64,000 nucleotides of DNA, taken from assembly GCF_002873395.1 (NCBI RefSeq), contig NZ_MCUV01000035.1, positions 41,121 through 105,120 of the forward strand, in the 5' to 3' direction. Made by a program: the position numbers and the translations under genes. How positions within the stretch are numbered: position 1 is the first letter of the stretch; each line of letters begins with the position of its first letter. Of this stretch, positions 18,257 to 28,506 are shown one piece after another. Source of the DNA: Vibrio sp. 10N.286.49.B3. GTDB lineage: Bacteria > Pseudomonadota > Gammaproteobacteria > Enterobacterales > Vibrionaceae. The notes beneath the pieces were generated by a model. The model was not told the origin of the DNA. It made no database searches and saw only the letters and a program-made list of their open reading frames with translations.

Positions 18257-18700
18257 TTATAGCGTTCGATTTTTACGGCTAAATAATAACGTTGAAAACT
18301 CATCCATTTGCTTTTGCTCACGCTTATCTTCTGCTCGTTTCTTTTCTTGCTGTTTTTTATCAATTAACCACTCATAAGACTTACATTGCTTACGAGTGTT
18401 TAGCCAATACTCTTGGCAGTTGTCGACTTGACTCTTAAAGTGCTGCTCGGCTTCTTTTTGCTTAGCGAGTGTTGCATCAAGTTGGGTTAAAAAACGGTTT
18501 AAGTGTCCGTACTCACTTGCTGTTAAGCCGTTTTTTCCTCTATCAATCAACTGCTGGCAATAATCCATGCGATATTGCTCAATTTGCTCCACTTGTCGAT
18601 AATAATCAGCAAGTTCAGCATTGGCTTTGGTTAAAGCCATTTGAGCTTGGCTCTCTTTATCTTTTGACTGTTCGAGTAAAAAATCCAGTGCACTATTCAT
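18257..18700 (-). CDS. fliJ: FliJ, export apparatus stalk/chaperone escort protein
   Basis: A 147-residue, highly charged, almost entirely coiled-coil protein, which is the expected form of FliJ, the stalk in the FliI hexamer that links it to FlhA. Heptad-like Gln/Glu/Lys patterns run from about residue 8 to 135. It is encoded 25 bases after fliI and is the last gene of the fliE-J set. Sequence conservation of FliJ is weak, so position is important evidence. Confidence 0.92.
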   Translation of the reverse strand: MNSALDFLLEQSKDKESQAQMALTKANAELADYYRQVEQIEQYRMDYCQQLIDRGKNGLTASEYGHLNRFLTQLDATLAKQKEAEQHFKSQVDNCQEYWLNTRKQCKSYEWLIDKKQQEKKRAEDKREQKQMDEFSTLLFSRKNRTL

Positions 18701-18725
18701 TATCTATTTATCCACTAAATACAGC

Positions 18726-20045
18726 TTAGCCACCAAGCACGTGCTTAAGCATATTCACGCACATATCATAAGGTACGCTCTCTTTCATGCCTTGCTGCAA
18801 GTAAACATCCAATCTTGGTTTTAATGTAAAGGCACTATCAATCGCTTGATCACTGCCAGGCTTATAAGCGCCAATAGAGACCAAATCTTGATTTTTACGA
18901 CAAATGGACAGCACTTGGCGCACCGCTTTAGACATTAATAAATGCTCATCCGTGGTGATTTGAGGCATTACGCGACTGACCGACTTTTCAACATCAATCG
19001 CTGGATAATGCCCTGCGTCTGCCATTTCACGCGATAAGACAATATGACCATCTAAAATAGCTCGCGACGCATCCGCGATGGGATCTTGCAGATCATCGCC
19101 TTCCGTTAACACCGTAAAGAAAGCGGTAATTGAGCCTTGATCTTCACTACCATTACCAGCGCGCTCAACAAGAGCAGGAAGCTTAGCAAAGACGGAAGGT
19201 GGATAACCTTTGGTTGCTGGCGGCTCACCAACAGAGAGGGCAATTTCACGCTGAGCTTGAGCAAAACGAGTTAATGAATCCATTAGCAGCAGAACATCGA
19301 GCCCTTGATCGCGAAAGTATTCAGCAATGGTTAAAGCGGTTTGGCATCCTTTAAGTCGCATCAATGGCGACGCGTCGGCTGGTGCTGCAACGACAACAGA
19401 GCGCCTGCGTCCCTCTTCACCTAAGCTCTCTTCAATAAACTCTTTAACTTCTCGCCCACGCTCACCAATGAGACCAACGACAACCACTTGTGCGGTGGTT
19501 CCTCTTGTCATCATGCCAAGCGTAACCGATTTACCAACACCTGAGCCAGCAAACAAACCAATACGCTGACCTTTACCAACCGTTAATAAACCATTGATCG
19601 CTTTCAAGCCGACATCCAGTGGCTCTGAAATCGGTTTTCGGGCGAGCGGGTTAATGGGTTCGGCATTAAAAGGCACAAAGTGGTCGGTATAAATATCCCC
19701 TAAGCCATCAAGTGGTTTCCCCACCCCATCAATCACACGACCTAACAGTTCCATACCAACGGCAAGCCCAGTTTCACCAGTAAGAGGGGTCACTTTCGCT
19801 CCAGGAAAAATGCCATTAATTTGCTCACTAGGCATAAGAAATAAGTTGTCACCAGAAAAGCCGACAACCTCTGCTTCCATCTGTCCCGACATCGTTTCAA
19901 TATGGCATAGGCTACCAATTGGCGCTCGACACCCAGTAGCTTCTAACGTCAAACCAACAACTCGCACTAACTTACCAGAAGTAATTGGTCGTGATGTTAA
20001 ACCTTCCACTTTGTATTGATTCAAGCGTTCAGCAAGTACTGACAT
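18726..20045 (-). CDS. fliI: FliI, flagellar export ATPase
   Basis: FliI (439 residues) is the F1-beta-like ATPase of the export apparatus. The Walker A is AGSGVGKS (about residues 167-174), Walker B is [16 protein letters not shown], and the GERGREV segment is conserved in type III ATPases. The start codon overlaps the fliH stop by one base (TAATG), so FliH and FliI, which form a complex, are translationally coupled. Confidence 0.98.
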   Translation of the reverse strand: MSVLAERLNQYKVEGLTSRPITSGKLVRVVGLTLEATGCRAPIGSLCHIETMSGQMEAEVVGFSGDNLFLMPSEQINGIFPGAKVTPLTGETGLAVGMELLGRVIDGVGKPLDGLGDIYTDHFVPFNAEPINPLARKPISEPLDVGLKAINGLLTVGKGQRIGLFAGSGVGKSVTLGMMTRGTTAQVVVVGLIGERGREVKEFIEESLGEEGRRRSVVVAAPADASPLMRLKGCQTALTIAEYFRDQGLDVLLLMDSLTRFAQAQREIALSVGEPPATKGYPPSVFAKLPALVERAGNGSEDQGSITAFFTVLTEGDDLQDPIADASRAILDGHIVLSREMADAGHYPAIDVEKSVSRVMPQITTDEHLLMSKAVRQVLSICRKNQDLVSIGAYKPGSDQAIDSAFTLKPRLDVYLQQGMKESVPYDMCVNMLKHVLGG

Positions 20046-20845
20046 TATTCGGTACCTGGCTGATGGCGGTTAGCACGACAAAAGCCCTGAATAACCGAGC
20101 GAATACGATCCTCGATACGATAATTGACACTGGAGTCTCCAGCTTCAATTTGTAAATCACCACGATTTAATGCTGGCTCGCCAATCAAGCTCCATTGACG
20201 CTGCTCTAATTCATTTTCACCATAGGATGAACGAATGATCTCAGCATCATCAGGGTTTAGCTTTACAGTAATAGCATGACCCGTCACTGGTAATGACTCC
20301 ACTGACTCTTTTACCGTATCTAAGATAATTTGTGGGTTAGTTTGCGCTTCAATATGGACAACTTCTTTCACTAGCGTTAAAACCATATCGACTAATTGCT
20401 TTTCAACTTGATTAGTCATTAATGCTAGAGGTTGAGAGAATTGATCAGCAAGTCCCATAAAAATATCGACTTGCTGTTTAATGTATTCCTGCCCAGCAGT
20501 GACGCCTTCTAGCTGACCAGCTTGTAATCCTTCGCTATGCCCTGCTTGAAAGCCTTCTTCTTTGCCTTTGTCATAACCTTGCTTAAAGCCCGCTTCTTGA
20601 CCTTCATAGAGACCTTCTTGATAAGCGCCTTTTTTTATAATCTCGATTTGCTCATCGGTTAAAACGAACGCTTCTTCCTCGATAACCTCTTCTTGAGGCA
20701 CCCAGCTAGGATCATAATTAAAAGCTGTCTCACGTGCGCTTTTCTGCACTTCAGAGCTATAGTCTGGCAACCCCCACTTCTCTGGTTGGGCTATCGACTG
20801 CTCATCATCAGGACGTAAAAAACCACGTTTTCTGTCAACGGACAT
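20045..20845 (-). CDS. fliH: FliH, negative regulator/stator of the export ATPase
   Basis: FliH (266 residues) tethers FliI to the C-ring. Its central region has a run of GxxxG repeats ([20 protein letters not shown] and following, about 99-140), a hallmark of FliH, followed by the conserved C-terminal domain ([22 protein letters not shown]). It ends at fliI with a one-base overlap and follows fliG after an 84-base gap. Confidence 0.95.
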   Translation of the reverse strand: MSVDRKRGFLRPDDEQSIAQPEKWGLPDYSSEVQKSARETAFNYDPSWVPQEEVIEEEAFVLTDEQIEIIKKGAYQEGLYEGQEAGFKQGYDKGKEEGFQAGHSEGLQAGQLEGVTAGQEYIKQQVDIFMGLADQFSQPLALMTNQVEKQLVDMVLTLVKEVVHIEAQTNPQIILDTVKESVESLPVTGHAITVKLNPDDAEIIRSSYGENELEQRQWSLIGEPALNRGDLQIEAGDSSVNYRIEDRIRSVIQGFCRANRHQPGTE

Positions 20846-20929
20846 AGCATTACCTATTAAAAAATGGAGGGGAATTTGTGATTAGTGACTCTCAAAGCTT
20901 AATTTAACGCTTTAAGAGTCAAGGATACG

Positions 20930-21979
20930 CTATAAGAACTCTTCTGCGCCACCAGAAAGCATAAGGTCACCGCTATCGGCTAAACGACGCGCTATGGCAA
21001 GAATTTCTTTTTGTGATGATTCAACATCAGCAACACGTACTGGCGGCATAGCTTCGATGTCATCTTTCATCATATCCGCTGCACGTTTTGACATATTTTT
21101 GTAGATTTTCTCACGAAGATCTTCATCGGCACCTTTTAGTGCTCGCTGCAGTACATCTTGTGGAACATCTCGCAGTAATTTTTGTACGCCTTGATCATCG
21201 ACTTCAATCAAGTTTTCAAAGACAAACATCAGATCTTGAATCTGCGTTGCCATATCTTCATCTTGATCACGAATTTGATCCATCAAGATGCCTTCAACAT
21301 TATTATCCATGTAGTTCATGATTTCAGCTGCTGCTTTTAGACCACCAATTTTGGCAGCTTGTGCACCCGCCTGACCTGCGAACTGCTTCTCCATGATCTC
21401 ATTTAATTCGGCTAATGCAGAAGGTTGTACTTCTTCTAAGTTAGCAATACGCATCATCAAGTCCAAACGTACTCGTTCAGGGAATTGAGACAGTATTTCT
21501 GCCGACTGATCGGCATCAAGATAAGAAAGTACAATGGTTTGGATCTGTGGGTGTTCATTAATAATAATGCTCGCTACTTGGCGAGGGTCCATCCACTTCA
21601 ATGAATCAAGCCCTTTAGAGCCTGTGCCTAGTAAGATTTGATCGGCTAAGTTATTCGCTTTATCTTCACCTAAGGCTGCGACTAAAGCATTACGCATAAA
21701 GTCTTCACTACCCATACCAATGTTGGTGTATTTTTGAATATCCTCTAAAAATGCACGATGAACAGCGCCGACCTTGCCTTGGCTAAGATCTTTCGCTTGT
21801 GCCATTGCACTACCTACACGTTGAACCTGTTTTGGCTCTAAGTGACGAATGATACCAGCAGCATCTTGCTCATTTAAGCTTAGTAATAAAATGGCGGCTT
21901 TTTCATCACCACTAATGCTAGAGATATCAATATCTACAGGCTCTAGTTCATCATCCTGCTTTACTATTTCATTAGGCAT
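20930..21979 (-). CDS. fliG: FliG, motor switch protein
   Basis: FliG (349 residues) links the MS-ring to the C-ring and interacts with the stator. Three armadillo-like domains are evident: N-terminal DEKAAILLLSLNEQDAAGII, a middle domain with the EHPQ motif (IINEHPQIQTIVLSYL, about residue 138) and a C-terminal torque domain with charged residues (LMFVFENLIEVDDQGVQKLL). It overlaps fliF by eight bases; FliF and FliG bind one another. Confidence 0.98.
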   Translation of the reverse strand: MPNEIVKQDDELEPVDIDISSISGDEKAAILLLSLNEQDAAGIIRHLEPKQVQRVGSAMAQAKDLSQGKVGAVHRAFLEDIQKYTNIGMGSEDFMRNALVAALGEDKANNLADQILLGTGSKGLDSLKWMDPRQVASIIINEHPQIQTIVLSYLDADQSAEILSQFPERVRLDLMMRIANLEEVQPSALAELNEIMEKQFAGQAGAQAAKIGGLKAAAEIMNYMDNNVEGILMDQIRDQDEDMATQIQDLMFVFENLIEVDDQGVQKLLRDVPQDVLQRALKGADEDLREKIYKNMSKRAADMMKDDIEAMPPVRVADVESSQKEILAIARRLADSGDLMLSGGAEEFL

Positions 21980-23720
21980 CTGTCATCCAATTTTTAACTA
22001 CTTGTGCTGCCAACTCTGGCTCATTTGCAACTAATGCTCGCACGGCTTTTAAGACATCTTCATCTTTATGTAGGTTTGGTAAATCGATACTTGAACCAAA
22101 CTCAAATAGCTCTCCACCATCAATATCACCAGCAATTAAGCTCGTTTCACCATCAGAGCCAATCGGCAACCCATCAGGTCCATACATTTTATCATCGTTA
22201 TCTTCTGCAATAGGGTTCAATAGTTTTTTCATTGCTGGTCGTACAAGAACAAGCACAACAACGATAATAACCAATGCACTTGCTAGCCAACGAACCCAAT
22301 CATTAAAGTTAGGGTGTTCCCAGATCGGCACATCCGCTAATAATTCTGTTTCTGGTTCCGCGAACTTAACACTTAATACATTGAGTAAATCACCACGATT
22401 TTCGCTAAAACCAATAGTACCGATTAGCACTTGGCGGATAGCATTTATTTTTGCATCACTCAATGCAGTATAGGTAACTTCGCCAGTACTCGGATCCACT
22501 GAACGCTGATCTTTAATGGCAACAGAAACCGTTTGTCTATCGACAATACCGCTTTGTTTGCGTTCATGGCTAATAGTCGTATCCAATTCAAAGTTACGTG
22601 TCGCCTCTTTATGAACAGAACCTTGCCCTAACACGGAACCGTCTTTCATTTGAGCGACGTCTTGAGGAATGGATGCATCGGCAGGCGGCTGGTTGCTTAA
22701 AGCCCCTGGAACACCAGCTACGACGCTACCATTGTTGTAATCTTCTAATGTGTATTCACTTCGAGTCGCTGCTGTTTGTGGGTCGAACTGCTTACGAGTT
22801 TGCTCTATCGCATTGAAGTTCATTTGAATATCAACTTGCGCGGTATAGTTTCCAAAGCCCAAAATAGGGATCAAAACAGAGTCAATTTTATCTCTTAATA
22901 CTTGCTCTTGTTTGCGTTCTAATTCGTGTTCTTTGCGTCTCGCTGTCGATAAAGGATCTTGAGAACCTGAACTTAATAAACGTCCATGCTGATCGGTTAC
23001 GGTTACGCGCGAAGTATTCATTCCAGGTACAGCACTCGCAACCATATCAACCACAGAATCAACCTCTTCCTGTTTTAAGGTTGTTCCTGTACTTAAAGTT
23101 AAAAATACCGAGGCTGATGCTTCTTGATTATGACGAACAAAAACACTTTGCTTAGGGAGAGCAAGTAATATTTTTGCGCGTCGCACTTGACGTATCTGCT
23201 CAATGGCTTTTGCTAATTGGCGTTCACGACTTAGTTTCAATCGCTCTTGCTCTAAACGTTGAGAAACCCCAAAGCCCATATCTTGCAGGAGAATATCATC
23301 ACCCGCGCTTTTTTCGGTATTAACGCCGGCTCTCACCATATCCAATTTCAACGAATTATACTCATTGGCATCAACATGGATGGTGTTTCCATCAAGCTTA
23401 TAGTCAATTTTTTGTTGATCAAGGTAATCTAAAACTGAGATAAGCTCTGTCGTTTCATAGGCACCTAAAGGGCGCATTTCTGGCTCTTTTACCCAAAAAA
23501 ACAGCATAACAATTAAAGCAACACAGATAGAGATAGACAGTACTAAAACCACTTGGCGCAACAAATCAAGATCGCCAATTGCCATATCAAACTTGGAGGA
23601 GCTTCGTTCATTTAAATCTGGATTTTGCCCGTCAGAATCTAGACCCGAACTGGTTGTTAAGCCATGTTCCGAACCATCTCCGGCTACTGCTAAATCTGTT
23701 GCTCTATTATTATCAGCCAC
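21972..23720 (-). CDS. fliF: FliF, MS-ring protein
   Basis: FliF (582 residues) forms the MS-ring, the base for flagellar assembly. It has a cytosolic N-terminal tail, a membrane helix at about residues 55-74, the periplasmic ring-building domains with DILLQDMGFGVSQRLEQERL and AKILLALPKQSVFVR, a second membrane helix near 475-495, and a C-terminal FliG-binding segment. It is encoded 15 bases after fliE. Confidence 0.98.
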   Translation of the reverse strand: MADNNRATDLAVAGDGSEHGLTTSSGLDSDGQNPDLNERSSSKFDMAIGDLDLLRQVVLVLSISICVALIVMLFFWVKEPEMRPLGAYETTELISVLDYLDQQKIDYKLDGNTIHVDANEYNSLKLDMVRAGVNTEKSAGDDILLQDMGFGVSQRLEQERLKLSRERQLAKAIEQIRQVRRAKILLALPKQSVFVRHNQEASASVFLTLSTGTTLKQEEVDSVVDMVASAVPGMNTSRVTVTDQHGRLLSSGSQDPLSTARRKEHELERKQEQVLRDKIDSVLIPILGFGNYTAQVDIQMNFNAIEQTRKQFDPQTAATRSEYTLEDYNNGSVVAGVPGALSNQPPADASIPQDVAQMKDGSVLGQGSVHKEATRNFELDTTISHERKQSGIVDRQTVSVAIKDQRSVDPSTGEVTYTALSDAKINAIRQVLIGTIGFSENRGDLLNVLSVKFAEPETELLADVPIWEHPNFNDWVRWLASALVIIVVVLVLVRPAMKKLLNPIAEDNDDKMYGPDGLPIGSDGETSLIAGDIDGGELFEFGSSIDLPNLHKDEDVLKAVRALVANEPELAAQVVKNWMTDA

Positions 23721-23735
23721 TACTTACTACTCAAT

Positions 23736-24047
23736 TTATACCGGCATGTTCATTAACTCTTTGTAAGAGTCGACTAATTTGTTTCTAATTTGAATAGTCG
23801 CATCAAACGCAACACTGGATTTATTACGTGCAATCATAACATCGGACAGTGAGACATTTTCATCGCCTCGATCAAACCGCATCTGTAAATCGCTTGATGA
23901 TTGTTGTAAAGAATTGACACTGTTCATTGCCTGAGTCAGCATATTGCTAAAATCAGCACCAGCGTTATGACTACTTATTGCAGGTCTTGCATTGGCAGCT
24001 TCTAGCATCATTGCTTGCATTTCACCCTGTACGCCATCAATTCTCAC
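23736..24047 (-). CDS. fliE: FliE, MS-ring/rod junction protein
   Basis: A 103-residue rod-adapter protein with the typical FliE C-terminus: LSDVMIARNKSSVAFDATIQ followed by RNKLVDSYKELMNMPV. It connects the MS-ring and export gate to the rod and is the first substrate exported. It is the first gene of the fliEFGHIJ transcript, with a sigma-54 promoter about 66 bases upstream. Confidence 0.97.
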   Translation of the reverse strand: MRIDGVQGEMQAMMLEAANARPAISSHNAGADFSNMLTQAMNSVNSLQQSSSDLQMRFDRGDENVSLSDVMIARNKSSVAFDATIQIRNKLVDSYKELMNMPV

Positions 24048-24112
24048 ATTTACCTCTCACGCCAATATATTGACTATTATCTTTAAACTACACAGCCATC
24101 TTTTCACTACAT

Positions 24113-24128
24113 AGCAAATTTTATACCA
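24113..24128 (-). promoter_or_regulatory. Sigma-54 promoter of the fliE operon
   Basis: The minus strand reads TGGTATAAAATTTGCT: GG at -24 and GC at -12 at the correct 10-base separation, with TTGCT at -12. It lies 66 bases before the fliE ATG and just after flrC, so it would drive fliEFGHIJ. FlrC, encoded immediately upstream, is the expected activator. Confidence 0.82.
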
Positions 24129-24179
24129 TAGTACTACATTCCGTCACTGACAAAAATGCGTATCCTGCAGCACTATCAC

Positions 24180-25592
24180 TTAATGTGGCAGTTCTATACC
24201 CGCATCGCGCATTTTCGCTAACTTATAACGCAATGTTCGTGGGCTAATGCCTAGTTTTTCAGCCATATCTTTACGACGACCGTTACACTCAATGAGAGTT
24301 TCCAAAATAATCGCATACTCTTGATCGCGCAATTCTCCGCCTAAACCTTCACTGATCGTCAAACTGCCTTTTACTAAATCACTATTGGTTTCTGCAACGA
24401 CTTTAATTGCCGGCATTGCGATATCTTGATTTTCAACAACTTGCTGTAGGCTGGCTGCATCTTGCCAATCAAGACCTTCCAATAGTATATGCTCTGAGTC
24501 GATATTGGATTGATTGCTAAGAATCAGTGCGCGTTGAATAACATTATCTAACTCTCGTACATTACCAGGCCATGGATAAGCTAATAGTTTCTCCACTGCT
24601 GTTGCCGAAATAGTCGGGATAGGCAAACCTAACTTTGCACAGTGGCGCTCAATTAAATGAGCAGCTAACGGTTGTATATCACCTGGACGCTGGCAAAGTG
24701 CTGGCCAAGTAATTGGAAATACATTCAAACGATAATATAAATCTTCTCGGAAATTACCTTCTGCTACGTACTGCTTTAAGTCTCGGTTACTGGTTGCTAA
24801 TACTCGAACATCAAGTTGGATGCTTTTACGACTACCTAGACGCTCTACTTCTCTTTCTTGTAAAACGCGTAATAACTTGGCTTGCAGGTTCATATCCATT
24901 TCACTAATTTCATCCAGTAAAATGGTACCACCTTGCGCTTGCTCAAATTTACCAGGACAGGCTTGAACAGCCCCCGTAAATGCACCTTTCTCATAACCGA
25001 AGAGAGTAGCCTCAAGCATATTATCGGGAATAGCCGCACAGTTAATGGCCACAAATGGACCTGAATGACGGTTAGAAGCATTGTGAATATAACGAGACAT
25101 GACCTCTTTACCTGAGCCACTTGGCCCTAATACCATCACATTCGCATCTGTTTTCGCTACTTTTTCAGCCAGTGCTAACAGCTTTAAACTTTTTTCATCT
25201 GCAACAATCGCATTATTATCATCCGATTTTATTGGAGCATAACGGCTGACCATATTGAGTAAAACTTCTGGCGCAAAAGGTTTAGCCATATAATCAATGG
25301 CACCTTCTTTCATTGCCGAAACCGCATCTTCTATATTGGCATAAGCTGTCATCAGTAAAACGGGTAAATTCGGCCAATGTTGTTTGATATTACGCAGTAA
25401 AGCTAAGCCACCCATACCTGCCATTTGCACATCAGAGATAACTATATCAACTTGATTTGACTTTAATTTAAGTAATGCTGCCTCTGCACTATCCGCTTCT
25501 AACCACTCATAACCAGCTAAGGCTAAAGTATCAACCAGCGCTTCACGTAAACCTTCATCGTCTTCGACAATTAATACTTTGCTTTGTCCCAT
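24180..25592 (-). CDS. flrC: FlrC, sigma-54-dependent flagellar response regulator
   Basis: FlrC (470 residues) activates middle flagellar promoters together with sigma-54. It has a receiver domain with phospho-acceptor Asp54 (ISDVQMAG), an AAA+ domain with Walker A GPSGSGKE and the sigma-54 contact loop EKGAFTGA, and a C-terminal Fis-type helix-turn-helix ending RKDMAEKLGISPRTLRYKLA. FlrB, encoded upstream, is its kinase. It corresponds to FleR of Pseudomonas. Confidence 0.96.
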   Translation of the reverse strand: MGQSKVLIVEDDEGLREALVDTLALAGYEWLEADSAEAALLKLKSNQVDIVISDVQMAGMGGLALLRNIKQHWPNLPVLLMTAYANIEDAVSAMKEGAIDYMAKPFAPEVLLNMVSRYAPIKSDDNNAIVADEKSLKLLALAEKVAKTDANVMVLGPSGSGKEVMSRYIHNASNRHSGPFVAINCAAIPDNMLEATLFGYEKGAFTGAVQACPGKFEQAQGGTILLDEISEMDMNLQAKLLRVLQEREVERLGSRKSIQLDVRVLATSNRDLKQYVAEGNFREDLYYRLNVFPITWPALCQRPGDIQPLAAHLIERHCAKLGLPIPTISATAVEKLLAYPWPGNVRELDNVIQRALILSNQSNIDSEHILLEGLDWQDAASLQQVVENQDIAMPAIKVVAETNSDLVKGSLTISEGLGGELRDQEYAIILETLIECNGRRKDMAEKLGISPRTLRYKLAKMRDAGIELPH

Positions 25593-25654
25593 GCTTACTC
25601 TCCGTACACTTTTTCACCATGTTCTATGGCATGATTTTTATTCTTCGTTTCTAT

Positions 25655-26698
25655 TTAATCAGCTGCATTATTATTGCTTTCTATCAAAGGCAAGCATATA
25701 GTAAAACATGCACCATCGCCTTCTTCTGATAGTAGCTCTAGACGCCCTTCATGCGCTCGGCATACCATTTGCACAACCGCTAAACCAAGCCCAGTTCCTT
25801 GTGAACGCGTAGTAAAAAAGGGCTCCATGATCTTATCTTGTAACTCTTTAGCTACGCCTGGACCACTATCTTGTACTGAGATCTTCAATTCATTATTAAC
25901 TGGGCGGAAGAAAACATCGATTTGGGCATTTTTATCCGACATTTGAATGGCATTTAATACCAGATTACTTAATGCCGAAGCTAATGCATTCACATTTCCT
26001 AATAGCTGAACCTCTGGCTGCTCGACTTCTTGGCAATAATCGATTTGGCTATTTTTTAATGCTGCCTCAACCATTGGCTGATATTCACTGACTAAATCAG
26101 CCAAAACGAAAGGCGTAATGACTTTATTATCGCCACCTTTGGCAAATAGCAGCATATCATTCACTTGCTTCTCCAAATCGTGTAATCGATCCATAAGCTT
26201 TGATTGAAAGCGTTCCTTGGTTGCCGGTGTCAAATTGGAAGCGGATAAATTAGACGCATAAAGCATGGCACTAGAAAGCGGCGTTCTTACTTGGTGTGCT
26301 AAAGATGCCACCATCCGACCTAATGACGACAACCGTTGTAAATCACTGATCCGTGACTGTAATAAGCGTGTTTCTGTCAGGTCGGTAATTAAAATCAGTT
26401 GTCCTGTTGTTGATGCTGAAATCGCTAAACGTACTTTACGCCCATTTTTCAATGATATTTCATGGCCATCATCTTCTTTTGGATCAAAAGCCGTTTGAAT
26501 GATAGAAAACCACTTCAGGCCAACTAAAGGCACCGCTAAAATTCGTTGGGCCTCTGGGTTTGCCTCACGAATTTCACCTTGAGTATCAAGCAAAATAACA
26601 CCAGCGGGCATGACATCAAGTACTTGCTTATAGCGCTCTACTTGCTGTTCAACGGAGTCTAAATGGGATTGGTTTTCGGGATCTTGAAAAGATGTCAT
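25655..26698 (-). CDS. flrB: FlrB, cytosolic histidine kinase for FlrC
   Basis: This 347-residue kinase has no membrane segment. A PAS-like domain (about 20-110, VMPAGVILLDTQGEIREANP) precedes the HisKA domain with the phospho-His in SLAHQVRTPLSS and an HATPase domain with N box NALASALSNLVLNAIQ and G box DSGPGVAKEL/GTGLGLAVVQ. This is the FlrB/FleS layout. It is encoded 62 bases upstream of flrC. The intergenic region before it contains a long hairpin. Confidence 0.95.
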   Translation of the reverse strand: MTSFQDPENQSHLDSVEQQVERYKQVLDVMPAGVILLDTQGEIREANPEAQRILAVPLVGLKWFSIIQTAFDPKEDDGHEISLKNGRKVRLAISASTTGQLILITDLTETRLLQSRISDLQRLSSLGRMVASLAHQVRTPLSSAMLYASNLSASNLTPATKERFQSKLMDRLHDLEKQVNDMLLFAKGGDNKVITPFVLADLVSEYQPMVEAALKNSQIDYCQEVEQPEVQLLGNVNALASALSNLVLNAIQMSDKNAQIDVFFRPVNNELKISVQDSGPGVAKELQDKIMEPFFTTRSQGTGLGLAVVQMVCRAHEGRLELLSEEGDGACFTICLPLIESNNNAAD

Positions 26699-26722
26699 GT
26701 GAGTTCTCCACCTCTAAAGCAA

Positions 26723-26758
26723 GAATAGTCTGCCACGCTTTTGCATGTCAGACTATTC
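26723..26758. repeat. Long inverted repeat between flrA and flrB
   Basis: Perfect 10-base arms GAATAGTCTG / CAGACTATTC (26723-26732 and 26749-26758) continue inward, past one mismatch and one wobble, to a TTTT/AAAA loop, giving about 15 paired positions. No T-run follows in either direction, so it is not a standard intrinsic terminator. On the minus strand the left arm contains TGGCAG and TTGC follows it, but with two extra bases relative to a sigma-54 promoter. Confidence 0.85.
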
Positions 26759-26813
26759 ATTCATCATATAACAATAAGGGAAATGGCTATCAATAGCCCC
26801 CTAATAATAGAGG

Positions 26814-28280
26814 TTAGCGCTGTAGGTTATATTTGCGCATTTTTTCTACCAAAGTTGTACGACGCATGCCCAGCATATCTGCAGCTCTTGCAACCACACC
26901 ATTTTGAGCTTCAAGTGCCTGACTTATCATATTGATTTCAAGCTCTGCAAGCACTTCTTTCAAATTGAGCCCTTCAGCTGGTAAAGACTGTAAAGAACCA
27001 TCGTTAAGATCGGACTCATGTAGATCATCAAAGTTGAAATCTTCCGAGAAAATATCAGATAGTGCATCGCGCTCAAGCTCTTCCTCACCAACTGAAGCGA
27101 CATTCTCTGGCTGGAACTCTGGAATATCACTATAGCGATACTTAGTCGGTAAATGATTCACATCAACAAGGCTATGAGGGTACAAGATTACCATTCTTTC
27201 GACTAAATTGGCTAACTCTCGCACATTGCCCGGCCAATGGTGCTCCGTTAGCGAATTGATCGCTCTTGGAGTAAAGTAAATCGGCTGACTACCTTCTGCT
27301 TCCATTCGAGTCATTAGCTCTTGTAGCAATAACGGAATATCTTCAATGCGATCTTTTAGCGCTGGCATTTCAATCGGGAAAACATTGAGTCGGTAATAAA
27401 GATCCTCTCGAAACAGCTCGTTTACGATCATATCTTCTAAGTTTCGATGCGTTGCTGCTATTACTCTCACGTCAATATTAATCGTAACATTGCCACCAAC
27501 ACGCTCAAAGCAGCGCTCTTGTAACACTCTTAGTAATTTCACTTGCATTGACATCGGCATATCACCGATTTCATCCAAAAAGATCGTACCACCTTCAGCC
27601 AATTCAAAGCGACCTTTCCTAGCCGTAATAGCGCCGGTAAACGAACCTTTTTCATGACCAAAAAGTTCACTTTCTAATAGCTCTGGAGGTATAGCTCCAC
27701 AGTTAATCGGGACAAAAGCACCACCACGACGTGCAGAATGGTAATGGATATTACGTGCGACAACTTCCTTTCCTGTACCTGATTCACCTAAAATTAAAAC
27801 GTTAGCTTCAGTATGAGAAACTTGATCAATCAGGTGGCGTACATCTTGAATGCCTCGACTTTGACCAACTAAGCTACGGAATAATGTATTTTTTCGTGAT
27901 ACTGATGGGACTTGTACACCTTTACGACCTAAGAACTCTTTGCAATGCCTTAATGCATCACTAAGTTGTGGGTAGTTTAGTGGGCGTTCAAGTTCACCAA
28001 CAAAATTAGTCAATTCATCGAAAGAAAAAGAAGGGCTACCGATACATAGTAAAGGGATATGATTCGATTTGATCAGGTATTGCTGCAGTTTTTCACTTGC
28101 ATCAGAGCTATCTGTATAACCGATAATGCAGCCAGCCCACATACCAGACCAATTAATCTGGTCAATTTGATCCGAACTAATGACTTCGCAGATTTCTCCT
28201 ACGAACTCTAAAATGTTACATAAATTAAGACGATGAGATTGATCATCTTCAATGACGAGTAGTTTTGCCAAGCCTTGCAT
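26814..28280 (-). CDS. flrA: FlrA, master regulator of flagellar transcription
   Basis: FlrA (488 residues) is the sigma-54-dependent activator at the top of the Vibrio flagellar cascade and corresponds to FleQ. The N-terminal domain is a degenerate receiver with EDD at 11-13 but no usable phospho-acceptor context. The LFRSL motif with Arg135, and Arg176 in VVARN, agree with the two arginines known to bind cyclic di-GMP in V. cholerae FlrA. The AAA+ domain has Walker A GESGTGKE and a GSFTGA loop (Ser in place of Ala), and the C-terminus is a helix-turn-helix. It is monocistronic, between two hairpins. Confidence 0.96.
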   Translation of the reverse strand: MQGLAKLLVIEDDQSHRLNLCNILEFVGEICEVISSDQIDQINWSGMWAGCIIGYTDSSDASEKLQQYLIKSNHIPLLCIGSPSFSFDELTNFVGELERPLNYPQLSDALRHCKEFLGRKGVQVPSVSRKNTLFRSLVGQSRGIQDVRHLIDQVSHTEANVLILGESGTGKEVVARNIHYHSARRGGAFVPINCGAIPPELLESELFGHEKGSFTGAITARKGRFELAEGGTIFLDEIGDMPMSMQVKLLRVLQERCFERVGGNVTINIDVRVIAATHRNLEDMIVNELFREDLYYRLNVFPIEMPALKDRIEDIPLLLQELMTRMEAEGSQPIYFTPRAINSLTEHHWPGNVRELANLVERMVILYPHSLVDVNHLPTKYRYSDIPEFQPENVASVGEEELERDALSDIFSEDFNFDDLHESDLNDGSLQSLPAEGLNLKEVLAELEINMISQALEAQNGVVARAADMLGMRRTTLVEKMRKYNLQR

Positions 28281-28348
28281 AAATAGAACTCTTGCCTTTA
28301 TTCTGGGGTATGTCGCTTTAAAACCAATAATTACGAGAAAACAGCAAC

Positions 28349-28378
28349 AAAAAAAGCCATTAGGCTGTCCAATGGCTT
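28349..28378 (-). terminator. Intrinsic terminator after fliS
   Basis: The minus strand reads a stem AGCCATT / AATGGCT with an eight-base loop followed directly by a run of seven T. It lies about 130 bases past the fliS stop and just upstream of the flrA leader, so it separates the flaG-fliS transcript from flrA. Confidence 0.8.
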
Positions 28379-28506
28379 CTATTTTATTTAATAATAAAAA
28401 TAAGGCAACTAAGCAATGAGCAGGTAGTGAGCTAGATTAAAAATTTTAACTCACAAAATAGCCTTTAAAATGATAAATTTAGCATTAGTTTACAGGTGAT
28501 TATCCT

